A program made the position numbers and the translations under genes. DNA of 42,584 nucleotides from IMG/VR virus record IMGVR_UViG_3300034109_000450, positions 1 through 42,584 of that record, one strand, 5' to 3'. The notes beneath the pieces were generated by a model, which was not told where the DNA came from, did not search any database, and saw only the letters and a program-made list of their open reading frames with translations. This DNA comes from a virus. Shown here one piece after another: positions 6,945-15,944 of the stretch. Positions within the stretch are counted from its first letter, which is position 1. Every line of letters begins with the position of its first letter.

Positions 6945-7096
6945 TGTTTTTTCTTTGTTAAAGTGTGCGTTACAGTCGCACCCCTGTCTGATTGCTAAGG
7001 CATTTGCAGCTACCTTAACGCCTACAGATGGCTTTTTGCTTTCACCTATGGAACGGGCCCCCGCGTCAACAGAAACCGCTAGTTGTCAGCAAAGTC

Positions 7097-7477
7097 TTAT
7101 GGCTTGGTTAGCCACTCACCTTTCAAGCACTCCATGCCATCACGGAGCAAGGCAAAAAATAAACTGGCATCCATCGTCACTTTCCAACCAGACCGATTCC
7201 GTTTGTGAGCAACGATGTACGGCTTAACGCCGCGATCCCGGTCAGCCTGTTCGCAAGCCTGCTCAAGGTTGAGCCGCTCGACAAACTTAACCTCCATGTG
7301 AAGGGACTTAAGCTCATCACAGATTACATCAGGTGACTCTGTGCCACCTGAGAACTGCTGGCCTCGACGGGCAGTGAAGCCCTCCTCACGGAGGACATCA
7401 CGCCACAGTCGTTCGCCCCTACACCCCTTCGCGCGGGAGTTGATCTTTTTTGGCATTGGCTTGGTACTTATCAACAT
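7097..7477 (-). CDS. PD-(D/E)XK endonuclease, Holliday-junction-resolvase-like
   Basis: 126 residues. After a basic start (KKINSRAKGCRGERLWRDVL), the sequence has GFTARRGQQFSGGTESPDVI and then LHMEVKFVERL: an Asp in SPDV and an E-x-K pair give the PD-(D/E)XK pattern, in the arrangement seen in phage junction resolvases of the Hjc/VRR-like group. It probably resolves branched DNA before packaging or during recombination. ATG 7477 is preferred because AAGG lies six bases before it; ATG 7456 is an alternative. It overlaps the HTH gene by 59 bases. Confidence 0.65.
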   Translation of the reverse strand: MLISTKPMPKKINSRAKGCRGERLWRDVLREEGFTARRGQQFSGGTESPDVICDELKSLHMEVKFVERLNLEQACEQADRDRGVKPYIVAHKRNRSGWKVTMDASLFFALLRDGMECLKGEWLTKP

Positions 7478-7613
7478 CACTCGCCTTAAACCTCAAAGTA
7501 CGAGGGCCATACCTGAAGTGTGGGATTTTCTTTTCACGCGCCAATCGTAGGACGATGCTTGGTTCCAGCCCCAATCGTAGGGCAACTTCTGCTGTTTTGA
7601 TGAGTCGTTCCAT
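7419..7613 (-). CDS. Excisionase-type helix-turn-helix DNA-binding protein
   Basis: 64 residues beginning MERLIKTAEVALRLGLEP. The T-x-E-x-A-x-x-L-G...R-x-A-R-x-x-x-IPHFRYG...LRF-x-x-x-D-V order is the MerR-like winged helix of the excisionase family. The start at 7613 lies one base after the SSB-like stop with GGATGG just upstream. No integrase is present in the window, so it more likely regulates transcription or helps replication than excises a prophage. Confidence 0.7.
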   Translation of the reverse strand: MERLIKTAEVALRLGLEPSIVLRLAREKKIPHFRYGPRTLRFKASDVDKYQANAKKDQLPREGV

Positions 7614-7614
7614 A

Positions 7615-8250
7615 TTACCATCCAAGATCATCTTCGTCGTCCTTCTTTGCTGGGGCAGCAGGTTTAACTTCTGCCTTCTTCTCGGCCTGAGGGAACTGCC
7701 TTGCCATGCCTGCGCGTTCGGCGCTGATGTACAAGGAAGTGGCAATAGCCTGAACATGTTCCGGGCTAAGAGCCTCAACTTGCTTTGCTACCCATTGTGC
7801 GGCATTGATGGCTTCGACCATCAACTGAGCATTCTGGAAGATGAACGCCTTTGGGCTGACCGCAGATGGGGCCACAATGGGACTCTTGCTGGTTACCGCA
7901 GGACTTGGCCCCGTGCTTCCACCTTGCAATTGCAGTTCAGCATCATTGAAGATCTGGCCAGCTTTGCCAAGTTTGAGTTCGTTGCGCTTGTTGTACTCGC
8001 TGTACACTACATTCAGGCCATCAAGCCCTCGCTTGCCTGCCGTACTGCGCACCGTGATACGGCCACCCTTGTAGTCAGACAGGTCAACGTCACTCCATGC
8101 GGCAAGGCGGGATTCACCCGTGGAGTCGAACACCACCAAGTTGTAGGGTGCCTTTGGGCTTTTAGGAGGGTAAACAGCTTTTACCCCGAGTACCATTTCC
8201 GCGATTGCGGTGTTTGGTGCTAATTGTTCTAAGTCTTTGATTTGAGTCAT
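7615..8250 (-). CDS. Single-stranded DNA-binding / OB-fold-like protein
   Basis: 211 residues. The first 110 residues are strand-rich with an OB-fold feel (AEMVLGVKAVYPPKS, YNLVVFDSTGESRLAAWSDV, GGRITVRSTAG). A Ser/Pro-rich linker leads to a helical middle (QLMVEAINAAQWVAK) and then an Ala/Pro/Lys linker ending in DDEDDLGW. A short acidic tail closed by an aromatic residue is the hallmark of phage SSBs that recruit replication partners. It is first in the replication block, after a short A-rich leader. Likely coats ssDNA at the fork; the fold is inferred. Confidence 0.55.
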   Translation of the reverse strand: MTQIKDLEQLAPNTAIAEMVLGVKAVYPPKSPKAPYNLVVFDSTGESRLAAWSDVDLSDYKGGRITVRSTAGKRGLDGLNVVYSEYNKRNELKLGKAGQIFNDAELQLQGGSTGPSPAVTSKSPIVAPSAVSPKAFIFQNAQLMVEAINAAQWVAKQVEALSPEHVQAIATSLYISAERAGMARQFPQAEKKAEVKPAAPAKKDDEDDLGW

Positions 8251-8337
8251 TTTGTTGTTTTCTAGTTTACATCCTCACCATGAAGATGTGGAGCAAACCT
8301 AGCCGCAACAAAAAGACCTGCAAGCCTTTTTTGGCAA

Positions 8338-8496
8338 TTATCTGCGTTTTGCTGCTTTTGCGTGCTGCTGACGCGCAGCATCTTTTTGTACGCGGTAGGC
8401 AATAGCAACTGCCTGCTTCTGTGGCTTCCCAGCTCCCAGCTCGCGGCGAAGGTTCTCAGTAAAGGCTTTATCGGATGGAGATTTAACGAGTGGCAT
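8338..8496 (-). CDS. Small conserved phage protein, Lys/Arg-rich
   Basis: 52 residues from MPLVKSPSDKAFTENL. The MPLVKS...AF-x-x-N-x-x-x-E...AGKPQKQA-x-AIAY pattern is a common small phage protein type. A basic tail (HAKAAKRR) follows. The start at 8496 overlaps the end of the 1564-residue gene by 14 bases. Function unknown; nucleic-acid binding is possible from the charge. Confidence 0.65.
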   Translation of the reverse strand: MPLVKSPSDKAFTENLRRELGAGKPQKQAVAIAYRVQKDAARQQHAKAAKRR

Positions 8497-11400
8497 ATTT
8501 CTTTTGGTATTTGGTTTGAGCCCTTTGCAGGGTGTCACGGTAGTTGTTGTACAGTCCTTCGGCAGACAGCTTGCCAGCCGTTGTCACGACGTAAAGCTGG
8601 AAGTTGCCCTTTGGAGTACGGGTCACGATCATGTTCGATGGTAACCGAGGTTCATCAATTGGAGTGACAATATCTACAGTTGGTTCTGGTAAATATGTAG
8701 TTGCATCAATCTTGGCTGGCTCGCGCTTGGGCATTTCAGAAGATTTCTTTGCAAGCTCTGCAAGGATTCTTGCCATTGACTCAGTGGGCTTGGTTCTAAG
8801 CAAATCAGGCCTATCAGCGGCTTGTTTTGCAAGTTCTCCCAAAATACGCGACATCGCCTTTGTTGGGTTAGTGCCAAGCAAGTTGACAACCCGTGGAGAG
8901 ATCACTTGCCTTACTGGCGCAGCTTCCCTTGGAAGGCCAACAGCACTCAAAGCCTCAAAGCCAGCATATGTGCCGGGTGCCGTTGGTCTTGGTGTTGGGC
9001 CAAGATCTCTACGTACAAAAGAAGGAGCAACTTCAAGCCTTGCTATGGCCTCAAGTTCAACAGGAGCAACCTGCTTTCTCTTACTTGGTTTCTTGCGAAG
9101 AATCTCTCGGGTTTCTTCAACATCCAAGAATGGCGCATCACGTTCAGCCAAGGCTCGCTCAACATCAGCCTTAAACAGCGCCATCTCTTTCTCGGATAAC
9201 TCGCCCATTCCAGCAGCTCTAGCAACGGCTTTGCCACCAAGTTTCTGTTGTTGCTGTGTAGCGATCCTATCGAGAGCTTGTCTAGCAATTCCGTTTTGCG
9301 CTTCTGCTGCGTCTTTAAGGAACTGTGCCTTTTGATTCTTAGTAAGCTGCGAGAATCCAGCAAACGATTCAGCCTTCCTTAGCAATTCACTTTGAGCTTC
9401 AACCGCTGCCTGCTCTACAATGGACGGCTTAATCTTGCCCTTTGCACGCTGTGGTTCGGCTCGCTTTGGCATTGCCTCTTGCTTTGCCTGCCCAGCAGAC
9501 GCCAACCATTCGGTCATGATCCGCACTGGAGCCTCTTCCTCCATTCTTGCACGCATAGCCTTTGCCTGTTCGGCTTGCCTTGCGATTGCTGCTGGACTGC
9601 GTGGAGAGAAGCGGATGTCAGCTTGGTTTAACTTAGTCTGCGCCTCGATAAAATCCTCGTAGATGCCAGTCAAAGATCCATCTTTACCGTATACCTTTGT
9701 TTTACCATTAGGCTGGATGAATGCTCTGCGCCCCGTTTCCGGGTCAGTAACAACCCTCTTGTCTCCGAGTGTCTCGGATATGGAGGTTGATGGGCTGAAG
9801 TTAGATCTTTGATTTGGGACAAACCTTGCAAGGTCAACATTCACGTTGACTGGCATTCCATTAGGATCAGCGTAAAGCTGTACGTTACGGATACCATCGA
9901 GTCGAATGTCATTGGAGACACTCCTCTCGCGAGCCATCGCAGCCTGACGGGCCTCACCCTTGACGTTATATGCTGTTACCTGCCGCTTTGGCAGTTCAGC
10001 AACAGAACCTATGAATGGTTCATTAATTCTCTTCTCAGAAGGAAATGCCTTCCTTGGCTCAATGCCAGCAGACAAATGCAGTAGGTCACGAAGGATTGTT
10101 GCGCTTTCCTTGCTTGCCTGTGGAAACGCTGCTCTAAGTGCATCTGCACCTGGAAGCGCCCCTGCTGCTGAATAGTTCTCGATGTGAGTCTTTACGATTG
10201 GAACAAGGTCTTTAAGCGTGTTGATACCAAACTGGGCCAGCGCACCATCAATCTTCTCCATTCCGGGAAGAAGCCTTTGATAGTTGATGACATCGTTCAG
10301 AAGACTGAGGTTGAAGACTCCGCCAATAGGGCCACCCTTTTGGGTTTGTTGCATACCAAGCGGCAGCACGACTTGCTGTCCACTAAATGCGTAGCTTCGT
10401 TCACTTGTCTCTTTGCCAATGTTCATGTCGTAATCAACGACAATTAGGCTTCCGTCCTTTGCGGCTTGATTAAAACGAGCAACAGCATCTCTGTTCTCTG
10501 GCGCAATTAACGGCTTCCCATGGTGTGTCTGAATGTTAAACAGACCTTCAAGCTGCTGATTATCCAAGTACTTGCTATAAACAATCGGAGATCCCGGCTT
10601 TATTTTAGTGGTGTTGCCGAAGTAAACACCAAGTCCACTCATCTCTGGATCGAAAACTTTTTCACCAGTAATTTTGGCAAACTGCTGAAATGTGATGTTG
10701 TGATACTTGTCCTTGTCAGACTTTTTTGTCTCAGACCCAGCCTTCGCGCCACTCTTCTGATCTACCGCATGAGTATCTTCATACCGAGGTTCTGGACGAG
10801 TGCCAGTTACCTGCGTGCCATCAGGCAGCTTATCGTTGATCTGGATTCCAGCCTCTTCTGCCGGAGACGGTTTCCGTGCCCTTTGCTTAACTGGTGCGCC
10901 GGGTCGATCAACTGGGAAGTAGCGTCCATCACCTTTATCGAAGTAAAGGATGGCATTCTTCATTTTCTGGGCAATACCAGAAAGAACAGGGTCATTGATT
11001 AGCTTGCCATCTTTGTAGTAGAAGCCAGTAATCGGGTCGCGAGTTGGAGCTGAAGGCTGAAGATTAAGGCCAGAGTTGATCTCAAACAGTCCCTTGCGGA
11101 TGATGTCTCCAATAAAGTTCTGGTTGCCTCGGCCAACCTGCAAGACAGTTGGATCTTCATTCTTAAGGTATTCACCAACTCCGTTTGCTGCCCACTCTTC
11201 AGCTAGTGTGATTGCCGCTTGTTGCCGTACTTCTGGTGGAAGATTAACGTCCTTAGCAATGGCAAGATCTCTGCCAAACTTAGCAGCAGCCTGCGGATTG
11301 CCCTGCACCTGAGTATCATAATATCGCTGACCAAGCTGAATAAGCGGATCAAGTGCAGCAGACAACCCTCCGCGATCTACAATCAAGTCAGAGATGATCT

Positions 11401-13177
11401 TCTTGCCAGCTTCACGGCCAACAAACGCATGAGTGACTTCCTCGACTGCACTTGCTGGGTTAATCTGATCGACGTTGATTAAGATGGTAGAACGCTTGCC
11501 GTCATAGCCTGGAGTAATCCGCACTCCCTTGCCCATTGCCTCACCAACGCCACCTAACGACTCAGGCAGCACGGTAGAGTTGTCAATGAACCCAACGTCA
11601 TTGCCAGAGAACTCTGCACTCTTAAGGATTGCAAAGATGCGAGCCTTGTCCGTTGTGGACATGTTTTCGTTGTTGAGAAGGTTAATTCTGTTCTGAACAT
11701 CAGGAACAGTGACTTCTGTATCACCAACAACAAAGCTGCGGTTCTCGGGGCGATCAGCAATATCCTTCGCCATCTCGCGCACAAACGCACGGTTGCGTCC
11801 TGCTGGGCTGTATTCAATTGCTGCTGGGACTGTGCCCACTAATCCACCAACTGCGGCCCCGGCCATAGCTCCAACTTTTGCTTGTGCCTTAATATCTTCG
11901 CCAGTGTTAAACGGATCTGCGGCTGCTTGCACACCAGATATGCCAGCACCAATAAGCGCACCGTTGATGCTTGAGTCTGCAATCTGACCGAATGCACGCA
12001 TTGCGTGATCTGAAGGCAATACCTTGGCAACTGCTCTAAGTGTGGATTCTTTTGTGCCAGCTTCAGCGGCTTCCTTTAGACCTTGAGCAATCACTTCACT
12101 TGCTGCATCCGCGCCAGCAATCTTCCCTGCCCATTTTAAAGTAGATAGCCCTAGTCCAGCCGCTTTAGGGGCAGCAAGTAAACCAAGTGTAGTGCCTATG
12201 CCAGTAAGTATTCCGCCATCTTCTCTCATGCCAGCGGCTATCCCACCTCCAGCAGCCAAAGTCGCACCTGTTTTCCCGTACTTATTTATAGCCCCTTCCA
12301 AGATCTCACTGCCAGCAGATCCTGCCCAATCTGCTGCTTTGGAAATAATCTTACGGCCAATACCAACGGTAGTTTGCTCTGCAATATCCTTAACAGTTTG
12401 AACCGCAGCTTCCTTGCCCACATTCCCAAGCAACTTACCAACTCCGGGCATTAACACTGTGGCATCCAATACATTCTTGATCTTGTTTGCTTGAGCAGCA
12501 GCTTCAGGATCGAGCGGCAGTGTTCCGCCACCTCGTTTGTAGATCTCTTCCTGAGCCTGCATATTTTTCAATGCGACGTAAGCTCCATACTTGTCACCTG
12601 TGGACAAGTTAAACAACATCTTGCCTGTATCTGCCAAAGACTCAGTTCCCCGAATACCACCCTCTACAATAGAGCCTAAAGCGTTAATTTGCTGCCTAAA
12701 TGTATTGAATGGATTTAGTGCTATTGCACCAGCTTCTCCAACTGCCACTACACCTTCATACAAACCCTTAAGCGCATGAGGAACAACATCCTCCAGCTTT
12801 GCCATCATCCCGTTATCACCCTTGTCCCTGTAGGCTTTTGCCTGCTGCATCACTTTGGACTGCTCAAGAACAAAATCAAAGTCTTCCTGACTTACAGGAG
12901 CAGCTCCGGGCTGCATCATCTCTAATGCAATGTTCTGAGCAGTCTTTGGGAACTGAGCATCAAGATCAGCCTGAAGATCATCTTCAAGGGCGTCTTGCTC
13001 TAGTCTAATCTGAATTGGCTTGCCGTCTTTTCCGTTGTGATACGGAAGCGTAATGATAGATCCAGCAGGGATAATCTTCTGGTTTGGTACGGAAGCGTAC
13101 TGTTCTGGAGCAGAATAACCCCCGTCAGCAGGGTAGTATCCAGAGGCTACTTGAGGCTGAGAAGGGTCTTGAGGCAT
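8483..13177 (-). CDS. Giant internal virion / DNA-ejection protein
   Basis: 1564 residues, the largest gene here. The N-terminus is Pro/Tyr/Gln-rich. Residues about 300-450 contain several Gly/Ala-rich hydrophobic stretches (for example GATLAAGGGIAAGM and GAMAGAAVGGLVGTV) that could enter a membrane. An SAVEEVTHAFVG segment at 577-587 resembles a zinc-peptidase-type E-E-x-x-H motif. The C-terminal third is helical and charged, with a short tandem repeat (TNPTKAMSRILGELAK, then RTKPTESMARILAELAK). Size and place at the end of the late block fit ejection proteins that pass through the tail to the host envelope. No catalytic activity is proven. Confidence 0.6.
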   Translation of the reverse strand: MPQDPSQPQVASGYYPADGGYSAPEQYASVPNQKIIPAGSIITLPYHNGKDGKPIQIRLEQDALEDDLQADLDAQFPKTAQNIALEMMQPGAAPVSQEDFDFVLEQSKVMQQAKAYRDKGDNGMMAKLEDVVPHALKGLYEGVVAVGEAGAIALNPFNTFRQQINALGSIVEGGIRGTESLADTGKMLFNLSTGDKYGAYVALKNMQAQEEIYKRGGGTLPLDPEAAAQANKIKNVLDATVLMPGVGKLLGNVGKEAAVQTVKDIAEQTTVGIGRKIISKAADWAGSAGSEILEGAINKYGKTGATLAAGGGIAAGMREDGGILTGIGTTLGLLAAPKAAGLGLSTLKWAGKIAGADAASEVIAQGLKEAAEAGTKESTLRAVAKVLPSDHAMRAFGQIADSSINGALIGAGISGVQAAADPFNTGEDIKAQAKVGAMAGAAVGGLVGTVPAAIEYSPAGRNRAFVREMAKDIADRPENRSFVVGDTEVTVPDVQNRINLLNNENMSTTDKARIFAILKSAEFSGNDVGFIDNSTVLPESLGGVGEAMGKGVRITPGYDGKRSTILINVDQINPASAVEEVTHAFVGREAGKKIISDLIVDRGGLSAALDPLIQLGQRYYDTQVQGNPQAAAKFGRDLAIAKDVNLPPEVRQQAAITLAEEWAANGVGEYLKNEDPTVLQVGRGNQNFIGDIIRKGLFEINSGLNLQPSAPTRDPITGFYYKDGKLINDPVLSGIAQKMKNAILYFDKGDGRYFPVDRPGAPVKQRARKPSPAEEAGIQINDKLPDGTQVTGTRPEPRYEDTHAVDQKSGAKAGSETKKSDKDKYHNITFQQFAKITGEKVFDPEMSGLGVYFGNTTKIKPGSPIVYSKYLDNQQLEGLFNIQTHHGKPLIAPENRDAVARFNQAAKDGSLIVVDYDMNIGKETSERSYAFSGQQVVLPLGMQQTQKGGPIGGVFNLSLLNDVINYQRLLPGMEKIDGALAQFGINTLKDLVPIVKTHIENYSAAGALPGADALRAAFPQASKESATILRDLLHLSAGIEPRKAFPSEKRINEPFIGSVAELPKRQVTAYNVKGEARQAAMARERSVSNDIRLDGIRNVQLYADPNGMPVNVNVDLARFVPNQRSNFSPSTSISETLGDKRVVTDPETGRRAFIQPNGKTKVYGKDGSLTGIYEDFIEAQTKLNQADIRFSPRSPAAIARQAEQAKAMRARMEEEAPVRIMTEWLASAGQAKQEAMPKRAEPQRAKGKIKPSIVEQAAVEAQSELLRKAESFAGFSQLTKNQKAQFLKDAAEAQNGIARQALDRIATQQQQKLGGKAVARAAGMGELSEKEMALFKADVERALAERDAPFLDVEETREILRKKPSKRKQVAPVELEAIARLEVAPSFVRRDLGPTPRPTAPGTYAGFEALSAVGLPREAAPVRQVISPRVVNLLGTNPTKAMSRILGELAKQAADRPDLLRTKPTESMARILAELAKKSSEMPKREPAKIDATTYLPEPTVDIVTPIDEPRLPSNMIVTRTPKGNFQLYVVTTAGKLSAEGLYNNYRDTLQRAQTKYQKKYATR

Positions 13178-13179
13178 CT

Positions 13180-14340
13180 TTATTGAGGGAGAAGAACTGT
13201 AAATTTAGTGCGAGGACGAGATGTTGGTGCCATTGTGCCACCAGACACTGTTCCGGGCTGAATGGTTCCAGCTTGCATAGTGCCAGACTGCATCGGAATT
13301 GTCGATCCTGCGCCAGTGGAAAGAGTAAATGATCCAGACCGATCAATAGGCTGTTCTACCATTCCAAAGCCTCGCTTAGGAGCTTGCGCCCCTTTAGCCA
13401 TGTAATCAGCAAGAGGATCATACACAACAGGCTTTAGTGCCCCCATTACCTCTGCATGATGTGGTCCTACCTTGCTGACAATCTGTTCTCGATACAACCT
13501 TTCCTTTTGAGCTTGAAAGTCCTTATTTCCTTGCTGTGCAGTTTGATACCACCGTTCAGGATCTGCTCTTAACGAGTCTCCAATCATTGCTGCCAAAGAA
13601 GCGCGCACTTCAGCTTTGTCTGCCTCAGTAGCTTTGGGGTTATTAAACTTTGACCAAGCTGTTCCAAGTACCTGCTTAATGCTACCTCCTTGACCTAAAA
13701 CCAAAGGTGCATCTATAAGCGGCTCTGCTGCGCGAGTAAACTCATCGCGTGACTGGGCATTAGGATTTAAAGCATTTGCATAGTTTTGACTAAGCTGTGC
13801 AACACCATAACTTCTTGCTCTTTCCCTATAGAAGTTAGCAGTCTCCTTGTCGCCCCTTGCATCAGCTTCTTTTGCTTGCACTAGATCTTCCCCAAATGTT
13901 TTAAGCTGTAGATTAAGAATATCAGCTACGTTAAACTTGTTGGAGATTTGGGTAAACCTATCGTAAGCTTGATTGTATTCCTTGGTATCCTCGTAGCGAG
14001 CAAGTTCGGCATCTGGGTACTTGTCCTTAATAATACCACGCATGGTGTCTGCCCCTTTTGCATCTGGGCTAAGTTCTAGCCTTGCAAGTTCAGCCTGCCT
14101 TTGAAGTCGCTTTTTCTCTGCATTTAACTCCCATTGCACCCCGGCTCCAGCCCTAACTGCTTCAGGCAATGTAGAGGCATAGGACTCCAACTGCGACAAG
14201 GCAGCAGCTTTCCCTCTGTCTATCTCCGCAAGTCTACCGTAATAGGCCTGCTGTTGTTGTTGAATAGCAGCATCTTGCTGCTGCTTTTGCGCTAAAGCAG
14301 CTTTAATGTATGGATCGTCTAAAAAGTTTTGAGATGCCAT
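13180..14340 (-). CDS. Internal virion protein, putative ejection component
   Basis: 386 residues. Mostly helical, with Gln-rich coiled-coil character at the N-terminus (AALAQKQQQDAAIQQQQQAY) and a Gly/Ser/Thr-rich repeated end (GTMQAGTIQPGTVSGGTM). It is spaced two bases from each neighbour inside the ejection-type cluster. The composition is like podoviral internal core or ejection proteins. No enzymatic motif seen. Confidence 0.5.
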   Translation of the reverse strand: MASQNFLDDPYIKAALAQKQQQDAAIQQQQQAYYGRLAEIDRGKAAALSQLESYASTLPEAVRAGAGVQWELNAEKKRLQRQAELARLELSPDAKGADTMRGIIKDKYPDAELARYEDTKEYNQAYDRFTQISNKFNVADILNLQLKTFGEDLVQAKEADARGDKETANFYRERARSYGVAQLSQNYANALNPNAQSRDEFTRAAEPLIDAPLVLGQGGSIKQVLGTAWSKFNNPKATEADKAEVRASLAAMIGDSLRADPERWYQTAQQGNKDFQAQKERLYREQIVSKVGPHHAEVMGALKPVVYDPLADYMAKGAQAPKRGFGMVEQPIDRSGSFTLSTGAGSTIPMQSGTMQAGTIQPGTVSGGTMAPTSRPRTKFTVLLPQ

Positions 14341-14341
14341 A

Positions 14342-14962
14342 TTATTGTCCAGTCCAGCTTGCTCCCATCCCTAAGTTTAATTTTCTTGGGTCGCCAAATG
14401 CTGCGCCAGATGGTCCACCGGATGGAACTAACGATGGCAAAATAGGAGATGCTCCAGTGCCGCTAGTCCCCCTAGATGTTCCTGTTCCGAGTAATGCTTT
14501 TAGTCCTTCTAGGCTAACATCACTGGAGAGCCGCTTGTCAATTAATCCTGATTCCGCTCCAGCCCTTGCGCCAACAAGCTTAAGCTGCTCCTGAAGCCCA
14601 AGGTTACTTTTCATTAGGCTTGGAATACCCATCTCATAAAACTGAATTTGAGCCGCAGGGCCGCCCATGTCTTTAGCTGCCTTGATGTAGCCCTTAGCAG
14701 TTTCTGCATTAATGCCAAGCGCCTTCTGCCCAAGTTCATTATTTAAGAATCCCTCATAGGCTTTAGCCTGAGACTGTTGTTGTTTATAGCCTGCATAAGC
14801 ACTGGCTGCTGCGGTGATCCCCTGCGCAATACCAGCTCCCATTGCCTTGTATCCTTCACCATGAATACGGCCCACGTTAGCATAAGCGTCAGCAATGCCA
14901 GCGCCCATTTGGCTCATCGCCTGTGGTGCCGGGCCATTATAAAGTTCACGAGGTCTTGCCAT
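14342..14962 (-). CDS. Internal virion protein, putative ejection component
   Basis: 206 residues. A Gly/Ala-rich N-terminal half (MGAGIADAYANVGRIHGEG, then GAGIAQGITAAASAYAGYK) and a Gly/Ser/Pro-rich end, without charged catalytic motifs. It overlaps the end of the TfuA gene by 17 bases, so it is made from the same message as the YcaO-TfuA pair and is a possible substrate, having many glycines. The role as a pilot/ejection protein is inferred from composition and position. Confidence 0.5.
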   Translation of the reverse strand: MARPRELYNGPAPQAMSQMGAGIADAYANVGRIHGEGYKAMGAGIAQGITAAASAYAGYKQQQSQAKAYEGFLNNELGQKALGINAETAKGYIKAAKDMGGPAAQIQFYEMGIPSLMKSNLGLQEQLKLVGARAGAESGLIDKRLSSDVSLEGLKALLGTGTSRGTSGTGASPILPSLVPSGGPSGAAFGDPRKLNLGMGASWTGQ

Positions 14963-15944
14963 AAGATTTTCCCTTTAAAAGCTGGTACTGATTGGTGATT
15001 TGGACGGCTTCGACGCCAGAAGTTATTGCGTTAAACCAATTTCTTGCATTTTGCTTGACTGTTTCTTTAAATGCAAACGAATTCCATGCCTCATCAGTAA
15101 TTCCAGTTTCTTTTTGCCAAGCGTCTGCATCTTCTGGACAGTTGATTCCTAGGTTCTTCCACATTTTACTGGAAAGCTCATCAACCTGTTCTTGGTTAGC
15201 TCCTATGCCAAGTATTCCGGCAAACTCAGCCAAAAGCCAAGAATCGGTCGCTTCCTCTCGAAGTGTGGCCGTTTCCCAAAGCCGTTTACCGTCCTTGCCG
15301 GTTACATCAGCCGCCAGCAGGCAAGTCATAAAGATACTTTGATCTGTCTTCTCGCGTTGAGTTGGCTTAACGGGAGATCTTGCCACCTGTATAGCCTCCA
15401 GTGCATCTATAGCCTTCTGATTAACGTAGTTGTCTTTAAGAAGGTTTGCCTTTTCGCCAATAACAGACTTTATCTTCTGCCAGCTTCTTTCCATGAAGAA
15501 GATCTTACCACATTGTTGTATAAGCTCTGGATCTTCCTTAAGTGCCTCAACTGTCGCCCGAATGTTTACTAACGGAACAGACAGTGGAACATATCCGTCT
15601 TCGGCACAAGAATGAGCCAAGGCAACTTCCGAATCATCCAAACAAGTATAGTTTTCATACCATTTTGCAATTATGCCAACAGGTTCCATTCCGTATTGTT
15701 TGCACTCCACAGCTCGGAGCGCCCCAAGTGAACCAGCACCAATGACCCGACACCCACGCTCAATGGCAAACAAAATCTCTTTGTGCCAAGGGGCAAGGTG
15801 CTGAGTAAAGTACCCATCAATTAAAACCAAGGTATCTGGGCCTTTAAGCACTTCAGTCGCTATGTCCCCCTGTTGCGCTGGTGGAAGCACGGTCAGCCCG
15901 GATAAGTCCATTCCGTTGCCAGTTGGTCCTATGAACACTTTCAT
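14946..15944 (-). CDS. tfuA: TfuA-like protein, partner of YcaO in thioamidation
   Basis: 332 residues. The TfuA core occupies about residues 1-135 and carries the family landmarks in order: MKVFIGPTGNG, LPPAQQGDI, LVLIDGYFTQHLAPWHKEIL, VIGAGSLGALRAVE, YGMEPVGIIAKWY, and LDDSEVALAH...PLSVPLVNIRAT. The rest is helical and family-variable. TfuA acts with YcaO to convert a backbone amide to a thioamide, as in thioglycine of methanogen McrA; it is thought to help deliver sulfur or the substrate. The start overlaps the YcaO stop as ATGA. Its presence in a phage late operon is unusual. Confidence 0.9.
   Translation of the reverse strand: MKVFIGPTGNGMDLSGLTVLPPAQQGDIATEVLKGPDTLVLIDGYFTQHLAPWHKEILFAIERGCRVIGAGSLGALRAVECKQYGMEPVGIIAKWYENYTCLDDSEVALAHSCAEDGYVPLSVPLVNIRATVEALKEDPELIQQCGKIFFMERSWQKIKSVIGEKANLLKDNYVNQKAIDALEAIQVARSPVKPTQREKTDQSIFMTCLLAADVTGKDGKRLWETATLREEATDSWLLAEFAGILGIGANQEQVDELSSKMWKNLGINCPEDADAWQKETGITDEAWNSFAFKETVKQNARNWFNAITSGVEAVQITNQYQLLKGKSYGKTS

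Noticed and set aside
7419-7613. Evidence of lysogeny from the excisionase-like HTH
   Set aside because: No integrase, repressor or attachment site in the window; this fold is also used by regulators of virulent phages.
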